DNA of 64,000 bases from Eumeta japonica. Taxonomy: Eukaryota; Arthropoda; Insecta; Lepidoptera; Psychidae. Positions 12,651 to 25,035 of this stretch are shown here, one piece after another. The stretch spans positions 62,001 to 126,000 of the forward strand of contig BGZK01000478.1 of NCBI GenBank assembly GCA_005406025.1. The letters are read 5' to 3'. Below the pieces are notes generated by a model that saw only the letters and a list, made by a program, of their open reading frames with translations, had not been told where the DNA came from and did no database searches. The translations under genes were made by a program, and so were the position numbers. The stretch's first letter is position 1. Every line of letters starts with the position of its first letter.

Positions 12651-12671
12651 TTTTGTATGAGTAATATTATC

Positions 12672-13030
12672 GAGAGGCAAACGAGCATGCGAGCCACTTA
12701 AATATAGGTGGTTATCGCCGCTTATGGAATTATCGACTCCACAGGAGTCACCACTGCGTTGTCGCCCTTTTGGATTGGATTAGAATATCTGATGAAGGAA
12801 GGGGTGGGCTGATTGAGAGAAAAAGGGCAGATGAAGACAAGTTGTAAGGTAATGGAGGAAGAGTGGGTCACCGGCACTCACATTCGCTGGACGAAATACA
12901 ACAGTGGAAATTGCTTCTTCGCACCTGCATTCTATAATAGTGTGGTATTGCACCGGTCGAGCCAGCCTAATTTACATACTGCAACCCAGTTGACCATAGC
13001 ATGGTTGTACCACAATAAAATAAAAATCTA
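12672..13030 (+). repeat. Lepidoptera-type interspersed repeat, copy 1
   Basis: Starts GAGAGGCAAACGAGCATGCG, continues through TGGTTATCGCCGC and AGGAGTCACCACTGCGTTG, and ends in CACAATAAAATAAAAAT. I recognise this order from memory as a frequent moth/butterfly repeat. Copies 2 (33430-33580, reversed) and 3 (61806-61960) share the GCATGCG or CACCGCCG core. The open frame at 12813-13031 is chance. Confidence 0.5.
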
Positions 13031-15225
13031 AAATATTAAAATTATGGAAAAGTTTGGTTTTGTAATAGGTTGATATAAATTTTATAAAACAATAAATAAA
13101 TAAACAAAAAATACACAATTTTAAAAGCGTACCTTTTTATCGATACGATATGAAATTTATTTATTCACTAGTAAACTTCAAGTAATTGCTATATGGTTTC
13201 CAAATTAAAATTATGTACTTAACGCGGTTTTCTGTAGATATTTAGAGTCGTCAAATCTTTAGACACCCATTAGAGGGTCGTAGTTGATTATGTCGCAGAG
13301 GATGGTTTTGCATTTATAAAGATTTATAATAACCGTTTTATTTTGTTATTTTTTAATTAGTTTCTCTAAAATATGATTATTTAAAGCAGATGTTTCAAAT
13401 TATAACAAATGTAATATTTATGGGAATTAACAGTGTATGTAAAATAAAATTTGTGTGAAAATGGTATTTTTCAGTTTAATTCATACGCAATATTGTTCTT
13501 GTTTTCTTAAAATTAAAGGACTTAAACTTTGAAACTGCGTAAGCCTTAATGTTCAGATTCACTTTTATATAAAATTTACTGGGCTTGCGCAGGCCGACGT
13601 GTGTTATGATTAATAGGCAGACCGGTACAAAAATGTATATAATCGTTGCTCGGAGTGCCGATAGATCGATAGATGTGAAAACCAGAAAAATAGTAATCAT
13701 TTCTATTTATATTATTTTCATTTTTGATACTACAATCGATTTGAGAACCCCCTCCCCACCCAAAGGAAGATCTTATTTTTAGCTTTAACTTCTATCGGCA
13801 GTCGCCAATGACTGTTTTCTAACAATTTCCGTATCCCTACGGAAAAAAAACATTTTTGAGATTAAATTGAAAAACTAGTTTGTGAAATCGAAACTCGTTT
13901 GCTTTCACATAACAAACACAAACATATGAAAGGACACGAATGATAGAGTTATATGTACCGGTGGCGGTGGCGTGGGACCGGACGCGTCCTGCGCACGCTT
14001 CGGCGGCGGTCCCATAGGCCGGTCGAAGCATTCCTCTACATCTTTGTCATCTTTGAAAAGAATTTTCATCCCATCGATCTTGCAACAGCTCGACGATTTC
14101 TATTGATAAAATTTGATTATTATTGTTATTAAATCGTCGTTGCCTGAGAAAATTAAATATATTAATGAATTGTTATACATTACCGAATGAAAAAGTTTCA
14201 TACATTCCTCTGTGACCATTTCTGCTTCCTGAAAAAGTTAAATCAAATGTAACTTTACAGGAACGCATTGTTGAAGCTTTACCTTAAAGCTTATCGGCGT
14301 TGTCTGTTGTATAAGTGATTAATACTAGTAGTAAAATAAAATAAAAAAAATAAAAAAACCCTAAATTCATATATGTCTAATATTTTATTGCTGAAATATT
14401 ATATTACTAGGGAAAGCAATAACATATTACTAACTGGATTTTCGTCTTTCAAGCCGATATTTTAACAAAAGAGAAATTATAATTATGTATTTCGTTTGCT
14501 TTCTATGCGTTAAAGATTAGTTTGTATACATTTGTTTATATTGGATATGCGTATTATGTTTGATCAATAGTTTCCATTATGATATTTTCCAGAGTGTAGA
14601 ATAGAACTTTAAAAGTCTTAAATAATACGAAAGGTAAAATGATAGCTAAATTCGTTGATATATGTGCATCAAGCAAAAGCTACTTGTTGGTTTTCTAATA
14701 AACATGAATAAGGGTATTTTTTAGAGTTCTATGACAACTACTAAGAACCAACAACTACTAAGCATTTCACCAATCTTGCTAGTAAGCACGTACTACTTTT
14801 TATTGCAATCATTGATCTCGAGTAATGTATACGTTAAAAAAAAACACCTAATTTTAATTAATGCGAGAAGGTTAGTCCACGTAGGCAGGACTAGGTATAT
14901 TGTGCAACATGTTAATAACCCCCCTTAGGGATCCATCACTGTGTGACGTAGTACAATATTTAAAACATGTAAAGTCTATTACCAAGGTTGCAGCTATTTG
15001 TATTTATGCAAACTGAAAAATGTAAATGTAAAATATGCGGCAATGGTTTCACTGCATTGATACTGACTAGTCTGCCTGCGATCCGCGGCGTCGTCGCGTT
15101 TTTATTTAATTTTTGATAAATTTATGTTTCATAATAATTTTTTTTTTCTAACATTATATATACAGTATCATGAGTGAAAGCTCATGATATTGTAAAAGCC
15201 TATAGAAAATCTGGCATGGTATGTA

Positions 15226-15281
15226 CTATGGCATATGCCATATATTATGCCATAATATGGACATATGTCCATCTACCATAG
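15226..15281. repeat. Nested palindromes around CATATG in OBP-A intron 1
   Basis: CTATGGCATATGCCAT at one end and ATGGACATATGTCCAT plus CCATAG at the other fold onto each other around TATTATGCCATAATA. The whole 56 bases form one imperfect palindrome built of smaller ones. Confidence 0.5.
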
Positions 15282-15704
15282 AAAACCCACAGCAATAACT
15301 ATTATCTTTGGCATATGTGATGGGTTATATTTATAGAGCTATTTTGAACAATACTACATTAATTCTTATACAAGAAAAAGTTAAACACCTTGGGTATTTA
15401 ATTGATTTAATAAACATTAAAACTGCCCTTTGCAACATCTAATGTATCAAAATGAAATTTCTTATGCGTGCGTACATCGTTCATCCGTTTGACTTGAAAC
15501 TTGGTTGTGTCGTACAAGATAACGGGAGGCGTTTAAAAAAAAGAAACTATTTTTTGTTCCCGACTACGTCTTAGTATTCAACTACTAAGATGAATTTAAA
15601 AACTGTTACTTTAATAGAAAGGTTACACTTACACTATATTTGAGGAGAGTGGGCCACTGACATTTTCCTGGGTTCATCCTAAATAGGAATTGTGAGCAGT
15701 ATCG

Positions 15705-15860
15705 TAATCCAAGCAGCATAATCGAGAGTTTAAGTGAGATCGAAAACGACTATAAAACCGGAATCAGCACCAATAGTGTGATGGGGAACAGAATCAAAAA
15801 CAGTGCTAGAATCGGAATCTAGAAAGGGATTACGACTGGATCGTCAGGAAGACCAATAGA
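15705..15860 (+). repeat. Degenerate ATCGGA-type hexamer repeat (intron 1 of OBP-A)
   Basis: Purine-rich stretch of loosely repeated GGAATCGAAAT/GAGATCG units, part of a dispersed family seen at six or more places in the window. Confidence 0.5.
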
Positions 15861-15991
15861 TACAATAGATGAAGGGATTTTATGTGTATACGGGCTGAGC
15901 AGAGAGAAAAAAGCTAGTGTAATATAACTCAAACATAACGTACTTGGTAACCTATCCATGCAAAAACTAACAGAATTATTGATCTACACAT

Positions 15992-16036
15992 TTTGATTTC
16001 TAAGTGTGCTTTCAAATCTAAAACCTTCCTTTTATA
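15992..16036 (-). promoter_or_regulatory. Core promoter of OBP-A (TATA box)
   Basis: On the minus strand TATAAAAGG occupies 16036-16028, with its 3' edge 37 bases upstream of the ATG at 15991. A GCACACTT segment lies between, at the distance expected for the start of transcription. The same arrangement stands before OBP-B. Confidence 0.65.
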
Positions 16037-16168
16037 GATGTTAACATCGTGAAAAAATCAAATAGCTATGACGAATAACATACAAATTACAATATAAAAA
16101 ATTGTTACAGTTAACAAGTTGGTAGGTAACTAGTTAGGGATTCGTATTGCTGTTCTCAATAGCCTTTG
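16037..16168 (-). promoter_or_regulatory. Upstream block of OBP-A shared with OBP-B
   Basis: About 130 bases beyond the TATA box align with 25081-25210 upstream of OBP-B. They include a run of 38 identical bases (16119-16156 against 25165-25202). It is either a duplicated enhancer region or simply the edge of the duplicated unit. Confidence 0.55.
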
Positions 16169-16467
16169 AATAATTTTAATTTACTGTATTCAAAATATGT
16201 TAATGTTACGTTACACATTTATTTTTAAAAATCAAATGTGTTAGTAGAAAAATGAATTTTCTATTAATCAATGAATAACGAAATGATACACTTTCTAAAA
16301 TCAAAGATTTATGGGGGTAATGGCAGAACAGTATAATGCAAAACTCTTGTTTTTAGAGACGAGCAGTCTGCATTATCTCAGCATCTATCACTGTCACCAA
16401 TCCCGGACTCCTCGAATACACCATTATCAATTTAACTTAAACATATTTTAAACACTCTTAACATTTT

Positions 16468-16654
16468 CTACATTGGAACAGCCTCGGACCAAAGTTGCAT
16501 CAGGCCCCAATATCTCCAATAATATTCTTCACTATCTGCTTGCAAAAACGTCTCTGGTATGTTCGAAGCTGTCATCAGGTTGGACACTTTTTTAATACCT
16601 AGATAAACCCGTTCATCTCTTCCCTCATGTATGGAGCTTTGTCGTGCACGTTGT
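16468..16654 (-). other. Unassigned coding-like stretch with acceptor and stop
   Basis: A T-run plus AG (16656-16655) is followed by 62 open codons and a TAG. The text is protein-like and acidic/aromatic (E-E-Y-Y-W-R-Y-W-G-L-M-Q-L-W). I recognise no family. A GTAAGA 30 bases upstream would give an intron too short to be real, and another frame across the same junction is also open for a while. It could be a decayed mobile element or the last exon of an unknown gene. Low confidence. Confidence 0.22.
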
Positions 16655-16867
16655 CTAAAAAAAAACAGCACACCAGATTCTTACCTGTAGCAAATACTTT
16701 TAAGATTGGCAGCCAAGATTTGGTGTCAACCGGTTAAAAATTGAAATGCTTTTAGTTTTAGTTCCTTTGACTTATTTTTTCCATTATCCAAAAAAAATCG
16801 TATCTGGTACACATCATCGCTCTTAAAGGGCGATACATGTGACTGGCTTATGTGAATCTTGACAAAA

Positions 16868-17200
16868 TTGGTGACTGAATCTTGACTATAAGAACGCATT
16901 TAATACCATTAAACGTGACTTTATTCTAGAGCTAGCAAAAAAATCTTATTGTGCATTTAATTCTTTTTTGAGTAGACATGTAACATTGAAAAAAATATCT
17001 TTATAGAAAAATTGGCACTTTTCCTATGGAGATAACATTATTTTGTCACAGGTTAGCGTTCCTCTAAGACCCCTCCTATTCGTTTTGGCAATCTAAAATA
17101 TCGAATCAGAATTCGTTTTTCCTTTCAATCTATTGTACCTGGATGATAGCACAATAGACGTTGGCTCAGAATTCATCAAAAGAGACGTTCTTTATGCGGT
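16868..17200 (+). mobile_element. Second LINE reverse transcriptase remnant
   Basis: Frames with stops read D-Y-K-N-A-F-N-T-I-K-R-D (about 16890), V-P-L-R-P-L-L-F-V-L-A-I (about 17060) and N-L-L-Y-L-D-D-S-T-I (about 17130-17160). This is the order of reverse transcriptase motifs up to the YLDD-like catalytic box. It differs in sequence from the LINE at 9878. Confidence 0.62.
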
Positions 17201-18721
17201 TGGACGCATTGGGTCTGGGAAAAAATCGACAAATTGGCTCGGTCTCAGACTGTCTATTCTACCTAACCTTAGAGAATTAACTTGCAAGTGATTGAATCTA
17301 GATTCCCCAATTTTTATAAAGCCTTTTCATTGTTAGCTGGATGAATATGGATATTGGCCTACATGCTATTCATGCTTATTTTGGAGGGTGGTGAATTTTA
17401 TTGCTAGATTTCTTTCTTAAAAAATATAACGGATTGATCGAAGAGTGACGTGCGTGTTATTTGATTTTTTACTAAATATCGATCAAAATATCCAGGAAGT
17501 CCTGAATAGATAGCGCCATGATGACAGAATACGATACAATACCATTTTTAAACCACTATTAGAGATACCGTTCGATACTATTAACCAAACAAAATTAAAA
17601 ACTATTTTCACTAAGGTCGAATTGTCACTGTTAATCGGAACGTTAAATATATAAAAGTTTATTCCCATGTGTTTTTTTGTGTCAATTTAGTATGTCAATT
17701 TTCAGGCTTAGAGGTTGGGAAATAGAGTTTCTTTTTAGCCATATGCGATGGAAGGATGATTTGAAACATTGTTTTGTTCAGTGTTAAATAAATAACTAAA
17801 TTGTCGATTGTAATATTGTTGACTGGTGGAGTTTCATTATTTTTATATATATATTTATTAAAGAGTTGACTGACGTTGGCGACGTTCTATAATTGTACGT
17901 TTAAAAGTAAGCAAATGTTTGAACATAGAAGCTTGAAAGCGCCGCTGATTGTATTTTATACGAGGGTACGCAGGGTTTACAAAAAATTGGTCAAAAGATT
18001 GACAGTGACAATTTTTGTATGTAGTGAAAGTTACCGCTTAGAAAATAAAACTGCATTATTTGATATGTATTTACTAAAACAAATAAACCTTAAACTATTT
18101 ATACATTTTTGAATTGACATTAGTTTTGGTATTATCGTTCCTGATGTATTTGTATTATAATAATATATTTGATTGCTTTAACTTATTTCAAAATTTCTCA
18201 ATAATGAGCTACTAATTAGTTTAGTCTAGAAAATTAAGATAAAGGTTAGATGAAATAAATCAGAGAGATGTGGTGGAGAGCAGAAACGTGGGTCTAATAG
18301 AGCAACCTCGTATTTTTCGATTTTTTTTTGTTTGGAAAAAGTATAGATTGCAAGCCAAGAGCGGACAGTGACTTTGAGACTAAGAGCATGTCTTGATATA
18401 CGTTAGAGAGAGAAGAAAGAGAAAATAAAGATGAGAGGAACGATCTCAAGACGACGAGGGCGTACTTTTCTACGTAACATAAGGTTCGTATTTGAAATAC
18501 GGGTAGTCATATATATGTCGTATACGCTTCATACATTTCATGTATACAGGTGGAATCGATGTTTTCGTATGCACACATCATGTATAATGCCTCTTTCTGG
18601 GAACATTCATAATTGTCTCCTTTTTTAGAACAACTTTGTCAAAGTAACAATAATAAAAATATGTCATTGGAAATATGCTTATAAGTAATATAAAATAATA
18701 CAGAGAAAACCCTACGAAATT

Positions 18722-18790
18722 CTCGGCTAGACGGCGCCCACGTGCCCACGCGCCGCGTGCCTCGCGCCCCGCCCGTGCACGGGAAAAACG
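18722..18790. other. CpG-rich patch
   Basis: About 70 bases of near-pure GC (CGCGCCGCGTGCCTCGCGCC around 18750) in AT-rich DNA. No frame or RNA is recognised. Confidence 0.4.
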
Positions 18791-19238
18791 GGTTATGAGA
18801 TGTGTTATTTTTAAAGAATTTATCTATTCATTTAACTACAAATGAGGCTTGATATTGTCAGTGATGTAAAGGTCTCCGAAGGCATTATTTGTTTTTGATT
18901 TTACACACATGTTTCACTCACCTCTTAACAAACAAGTTTAAAGGCGAATGAAGCACATGACAAACTAAGGCAAATTATCACTTAAAAAATAAACAGCACG
19001 CAATATTACTCGTGGACTCGTAGTTTGTTGATTGTCAGCGTAAGTTTCACTATAACGTTTTAGGGTCGCAGCGATGGCACCGTTGCAAACCTCTCAACAA
19101 AAAATCATGTTTGCATCTTCGAGAGCAGAAAAAAAGCATTGTTAATAAACTGTTCAATATTAATTACACTCAATTTTAGTTTCAAAAACGTAAAGATCGT
19201 AAACATAACACTTTATAACAAAATACTTAAGCCTGTAA

Positions 19239-19385
19239 AGCCGCGTGTTCGATCTTTAACCGCGCGCGGACGAGCGAATCCGCGGTGGACTTGCTAGGCA
19301 CTATCTTACAATGTCTACCGCGTGCGAGCTTCAGATGACGGGGTGGGCCGGCTTGAGTGCGTGTATCATGTTACTAAGCGCTAGG
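19239..19385. other. CpG-rich patch
   Basis: GC-rich segment with CCGCGCGCGGACGAGCG near 19260 and CTACCGCGTGCGAGC near 19315. It is not coding as far as I can see. Confidence 0.4.
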
Positions 19386-20029
19386 GTTTATACTTCTTAC
19401 GTCTACACGTTTACGTTCTGAGAGACTTTTCTCAGAAACGGCTACTTCAATGACAATGGTTTTTTTTGGTAAAGTTGTTTTAAAAAAGAAGGAAATTATG
19501 AATATATGCATGATCATGAAAGACGCATGATCGATTCCATATGGTGCATCATAGAATACATTTTCTTGCTTTCTGTTTTCTGTCCGTTTACAAGCTTAAA
19601 ACTATAAAACCATTTGTTCAATAGAGTTAATCCATTTTTTGTACAGAAACAGTTTATATGATTAGATTTTATTATATACTAAATAACGATGGGTATCTTA
19701 AGACTGAGTAATAGTGTTTTTAGTGTAGAGAATAAAGTTCACAAACGACAATGTTTATAACTTAATAACCCTTGATTCGATTTATGTAACTATCGTACTT
19801 TAAACACAGAAATATGTTGTGTAGCCAAGTTTTAATATACATTAAGCTATTGCCTGTCATTTCGTTTATATTAACATAGTACGAATTTCTTACCTCTTCA
19901 TACTAATTGGACTTTGGAAAGAACAATATGAAAGGAAGGATCGACATCCACATCGGTCTTGGATTGACGTTGTGACCAGCATTAAAACTGCGATTGAGAG
20001 CGTGTGCTAAATCATTTTTCTCTGGATGA

Positions 20030-20115
20030 GTTGATCGAAATTGAAATGAGTGCGATTGGGAATCGGGATCGAAACCGCAATTTGAATTAAGACCGGGATC
20101 CAGATCATGTTTGAA
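20030..20115 (+). repeat. Degenerate hexamer repeat
   Basis: GGGAATCGGGATCGAAACCG-type units, the same family as 15705-15860 and 44776-45030. Confidence 0.45.
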
Positions 20116-21849
20116 AGCGCGAAGGATGAAGTGATTCATGGTATGTCTATGCAGCCACAGCCGTGGAGGGACGCTAATGTTTGAAATAATTTGGGTTCCT
20201 ACCTTGCATTGACATAACGAAGTTGTGACGATAAAGTTATAGATGGCCAACAAAATGTTCGATATTAGCGCCTTCAGCGTCCGCAAATTATTGGAATTTG
20301 TCCAATGTTTGCATGTTCTTGAAATAATAAAAACATTATTTAATAATCTATGATCAATGATTATATAATTTATTGTTATTATTATTAATCAGTCTGTCTT
20401 TACAACACAGCTATAACTAAACAACCACAGTATTTTTTTGTTTTGATTTATTTTTCATGATGAAAATAATAATATATCGTTGCTGTTTTCGCTATAGAGA
20501 GCACAGAATAATTATTAATTTGTATTTAACAATCATTCTTATTTCGTAGAACAATAATAATTATCTGCCTACATCTCTCGTAATTAAATGATCCACTCAC
20601 TCCGATTTTACAGTCAATCGAGTGTTTTTTTTTTTTCAATCAGATACCTGAACTTGAAAGAAATATACTCTTCTTGAACACTAACGACGACAATGTTATC
20701 TATGGATCTCGGACTCCTACTTGGACGGAATCGAATAATACAATAATCTCTATTGTTGCTGAAACAATTATTGTAAGTAACAACCATCGACATAATATTA
20801 GTTTGGCTTAAACTGATCAAAAAATTTAAATATTGCGGCTTCCGTAACATATAAGTTAGTTTACCCAAAAAAAAAAAAATCATTACGGCAGAAGTTAAAG
20901 ACTTATAAAATTCGCTGTGATTCCGTAAAGACCGAAACATCGCTGTGTAACCATTTTGTCCTGAAACTTATGCCTTTCTAAAGATGTTTCTGGTACTTAA
21001 ACTTTTATTTATCAGTTTATTTGTGCAATCTTTTTCATTTTCCAAGCATAAATATTGTGTCTCATTCCAATAATATTGATAATTATGCTACAGTTTTACA
21101 GAAAATTTATCGAAAATTCACTGCATTTCCCGATGATCTTACCATTTCTTCCAGAGCAAGTTGCCAACTAGCGAATGTATTTCGCCTATTACATTACATT
21201 CTAACTGTGATTTATTAATTAATAGATTATTAATTAATGACCAGTTAGAACAAACAATACATGGAATCGCCCATGTAGCTAATATACCCGCCAGTCGTAA
21301 TTGTAACATTGCACTTTGCACTTACGCACTTTTAAAAATATAAATACACAAGTAGAAAACGATTTGTTTCATGATATTAAACTGTATTTACAAACATTGC
21401 TAATAAAAAGCGAAGTGGAAAGGGACTTCACGAGTGTCGTAGGTACTCATGAAGGCGTTCTCTTTCAAAGAAAAAAATAAATAAATAAAAAGAGATCGAT
21501 CTCTTAATAATGAGACCCTCGACTCGAGTCCCCGGACAACAGAAGTACGCATCCCAACTTTGCGGGAAATTGATTCGGCACTGCCATAACTTGTAACATC
21601 AATATGATTTTATTGGTTATAAGCTACCATGTAAGAAATGTGAAGGCAATACTGCTGTTGAAATTGTCAAATTGAATATTTGCTTTAAAGTTAGCAGATT
21701 AGTATTAAAAAATAAGAAATAATTTGTAACAATCCCAGTCAACATAAATATTAAATGGAGGAAGGTATTTTTAATTAGAATATTAGTGAAATAATAAATA
21801 TTTACATTTAAATTATCAGCAAAAATGTATCCCAGTTTAGACAGATATT

Positions 21850-22001
21850 ACTCAATAAAAACTATTTAAAAATAAAATAAAATACACGTATACAGAGATT
21901 GAATATATTATTTAATTAGCACAGCAAAACATTTATATTATTATTGTTCAATAATGATTGACAAATTATTTTCATAGAGTAGGTGCCGTTGCAGATTTAC
22001 T
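21850..22001 (-). other. 3' flank of OBP-B, similar to the 3' flank of OBP-A
   Basis: Counterpart of 8160-8310. It carries the same A-rich segment and a similar run up to the stop codon. No clear terminator or poly(A) signal could be fixed by eye. Confidence 0.45.
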
Positions 22002-25000
22002 TTAGACTTGACATTTTTCCACAAGGTCTTTGATCTCGGAACAATCCGCATTTTCTTCGTCCCATTCGGGGCAGCTCTGTAAATAAATAAGTTTTGTGTA
22101 TGTTTTCTGAATATATTCAATTACGTTGGTTGTGACGTTGCCTTTTTTTCCTAGAAATATTTCATTCAAACACAAAAAGAAATACATTTACATATTATCA
22201 AAGATATTTTATACGTAAACGTACACTATTATTTTATGAATGCCTAAAAATATTTTTTAAAGAATTAAATTATTATTTTCTCATTTAAACGCAATACGAT
22301 ATTTAATATTCGAGAAAGTAAAGGGATAGCTGCGATGCTAATGTGATTTAGTGCTACTAATTTATTAACAAGATCAATGTCACATCGTTGCGATTGCGAC
22401 ATTTACGATTTTACAAATTTATACCATTTCTACTGCGGCCTTTTGCATCAAAAATATATACTATACGGGCAGTCTATTTTTTTATCTAATTTGGCGTATA
22501 CAACTTACGCCGAAGACCTGAAGTAAAATGCAGTGTTTCAGTTTGTGTAGATCGCAGAAATCTTGCGGCGCGTAGTTGTCCAAGTCGCCATCGATACATT
22601 TTTTCGTTATTTTGCCAACCAGCGTTGGATTATCCGCGAAATCCTTTTCGATGCTGCCCTTCAGCGCATCCTTGTTGATGGTGCCGTCGTCGTTCAAGTA
22701 GCCTTTCTTATCGGCGACACAGATCTCCATATCGCACTGTCGGATTTAACATAGCTTAATGCACGTTATTGTAAAATTATGACTATACAATAAGAAAAAC
22801 ATGTACTAAAAACCTTAAAACGAATCAATAGGCGGAAACTTGACTTTCAATAGGTTTATTGACAGTTTTTGCAATAAAATAAAATGTTCTTATTTTTGAA
22901 AACATAACCATGTTAAAAATAATTACAAATATAACCAAGATGAGAATTATTAAAATTGATAATCTACAAAGCGCTAATTTTAGTAATACTTATTGCATCG
23001 CTTGTATATCTTAATTTTGTACATTTATATAACTAAATAAATTCTTAAGATGATTTTATCAGGTTTCATTCTGTGCAGTACTATTAAATAGAATTAGCTA
23101 TGAATACGAAAACAAACCTTAAGATTTCAAAGTAAGATGATACAGTTTATACAATACAATCAATAGTATAATACTCAATCTGTTTCGTTTATATGTTATT
23201 GAACTAAAAACAATATTTAGCATTTTTTAATATATTAGCAAAAAAATATTTAACAACAATCCGAGCATGTTCCCTAGTTTCTTTTATTGTATTCGTATTA
23301 TATACATATTTAATACGCGTTTTTGATAGCTCGATATAATAAATTAACTATGGCTGAAAAAAAGTCGAGACCTCTCCAATGATATAAAGTTTTACTATAG
23401 AAACTTCTATTATCATATAAATATGCTGGAGACAAAATATTTATTCTTTTAATGAAATTCAGAAATATCTTTATTTCATAGGCAATAACACTTGATATAC
23501 GTCACGGTACTTTAACTATTTATATTTTACTACTTTGCCGCTCGTTCGGTAGGCGGTTCTCCTTCAAGAAGAACGAGCAAGAAACTTGAGGATAGATCTT
23601 ATTAAATTTAAATATAATTTGTCATACAATTATATATATAAGATAAAGAAACAAACACTCAAGAAGTCGAGCCGGTATGTCGATGAATTTGTCTTTTAAA
23701 TATTGACAATTTGTATAATACTCTTTTTTGACAAACATTTGTTTATTAACGATTTTAAATTAGTTTAAGGGTAGACTTTGTAAATTTCTAATACTACATT
23801 ATTATATAGACGACGTGTGTAAGGCGCTTTGCAAATGGAGCAACTATTGCAGCAACTGGCAATTGGCAACTAGCTATTTTACGTATGTCTCAATGGAACT
23901 GCGCACACGTAGCAACTAGAGTTGCGAGTTGCGGTGATCGACAACAGTTTTCAGTTGCTGCAATCGATGACTAACTTAGTTTTTAATTGCCGCAACTAGC
24001 AACCATCGAATTTGTATCGGTTGTGTAAATTGGTAATTTGTCGTTGTTGAAGCCGTCGACGGCGGCTGCTTAATAAAATGAAGAAAGTGCTGCTTCTTCG
24101 ATATCCATCATCTCACTATACGTAGGTTGAGGAACTCGGTTGTCAAAGTTGCTCACAGATTGCCATAAAATTGTAGCAACCGATTGGCTTGTGGCAACAG
24201 GCAACTTTTAAAGGAAACTCTCAAAAAGTTGATAGTTGCCTCAACTAAAGTTGCTCAGTCTGCAAAGCGCCTAAATACCGACCGGCGGCGGCGGGCCGGG
24301 CTCGTCGTGCGCGTGCTTCGGCGGCGGCCCCTTTGGTCCGTGGAAGCACTCTTTTATATCTTTGTCGTTTTTGAACATAATTTTCATCGGATCGCTCTTG
24401 CAGCATCTCGATGATCTCTGTGGACAAAGCTTGATTGTTATTCTTAAATAGTTAGTATTATCATAAAAAATCGATTTATCTATAATTTTTTATGTATTAC
24501 CGGATGAAATAGCTTCATGCATTCCTTTTTGTCCAAATCTGCCGCCTGAGAAAGGTAAATAGAAAATGAAAAACCTTACAAAGATACATCGTGAAACTTT
24601 TATGAAATGTTAGGGGCTTGTTGTATTCGGCTGTCGTGTAACTTGTCTGATAGTAGCAATAAAGTGAACCGCAGTGCAAATAAACAGGTAAAATTTTGTT
24701 GCTGATAGAATATTAAAAAAAAAGGGATGTCATATTAATTATAATACCTTCCAGGCGTTAAATGCTCGATAACATTTTATTGATATTGTTATACGCTTGG
24801 TATAGCTAACCGTTTCCACTGTGATAATTTTGTAAGTGTAGAATAGCACATAAATAAAATGGAACGTAAAATAAAATCAATCAATACAACATAAAAAAAA
24901 AACAGAAAGCGAAGATGCTGAGATTTCAATATCTATTAAAGTTTAGAAACATAGACAAAAATATAACAAAAATTAAACAAAACTTACGTAGCAGCCGATG

Positions 25001-25035
25001 CCCATAAAAACGAACAGAATTATGAATCTATGCAT
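22002..25035 (-). CDS. Plus-C odorant-binding protein, OBP-B (five exons, intact)
   Basis: Predicted secreted carrier of small hydrophobic ligands, 176 codons plus stop. Exons: 24988-25035, 24501-24545, 24283-24417, 22509-22736, 22002-22076; all introns are GT-AG and phase 0. Exon 1 encodes a short basic start and hydrophobic signal peptide (MHRFIILFVFMGIGCY). Cysteines after the signal lie at residues 25, 36-37 (CC), 55, 77, 82, 123, 137, 145, 154, 164 and 174. The C-x8-C-P ending followed by two more cysteines is the mark of plus-C OBPs (family knowledge). Residues about 56-76 form a proline-rich linker at the end of exon 3. It is compact: introns are about 442, 83, 1546 and 432 bases. It is the closest relative of OBP-A downstream (about 36 of 55 residues identical over the readable part of exon 4). 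The ligand is unknown. The splice pattern is inferred from conserved phases, not from transcripts. Confidence 0.87.
23823..24271. mobile_element. Harbinger-like MITE in OBP-B intron 3, next to the splice donor
   Basis: 449 bases flanked by TAA target duplications (23820-23822, 24272-24274). Ends are GGCGCTTTGCA and TGCAAAGCGCC, extended by an imperfect GAGCAACT/AGTTGCTC match. The 3-base TWA duplication points to the PIF/Harbinger group. The inside carries about twenty GCAAC/GTTGC words in both directions, looking like subterminal binding sites. There is no coding capacity. On the minus strand it begins 8 bases after the TAA-proximal end of the donor gtcggtat of OBP-B exon 3, leaving the donor itself intact. 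Confidence 0.75.

Larger units (their letters stand above)
8311..15991 (-). pseudogene. Plus-C odorant-binding protein, OBP-A, frameshifted in exon 4
   Basis: Same five-exon layout as OBP-B: 15944-15991 (signal peptide MCRSIILLVFAWIGYQ), 14184-14228, 13959-14099, 11349-11572, 8311-8385. Every splice site is GT-AG and phase 0 once the correct frame is followed. In exon 4, after codon 133 (Tyr, ending at base 11408), 11 bases separate TAC from the next cysteine codon. OBP-B and OBP-C both have 15 there, so exon 4 is 224 bases instead of 228. The shifted frame loses the last five conserved cysteines. After splicing it would stay open through exon 5 and stop at about 8259. The other coding exons look intact: the CC motif, the proline-rich linker and the last exon I-C-P-E-W to C-R-I-stop. 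This suggests a recent loss, a null allele, or a sequencing error. Introns are enlarged by a LINE (intron 4) and a SINE (intron 3). Confidence 0.8.
17350..21850. other. Spacer between OBP-B and OBP-A, no gene recognised
   Basis: Mostly AT-rich. It holds CpG-rich patches at 18722-18790 and 19239-19385, a purine-rich GAGAGA tract (18240-18430) and a hexamer-repeat piece (20030-20115). The 127-codon open frame at 19903-20286 (minus) runs through the hexamer repeat and is not a credible gene. Confidence 0.5.

Noticed and set aside
16655..16684. 30-base intron joining an upstream frame to the 16468-16654 stretch
   Set aside because: Too short for an insect intron, and an alternative frame crosses the junction without splicing.
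19903..20286. 127-codon minus-strand open frame
   Set aside because: It runs through a degenerate hexamer repeat, has no family likeness and no splice context; the low stop density comes from the repeat.
20614..20940. 108-codon minus-strand open frame
   Set aside because: AT-rich, poly-Phe and poly-Lys text, no motif and no conservation hint.
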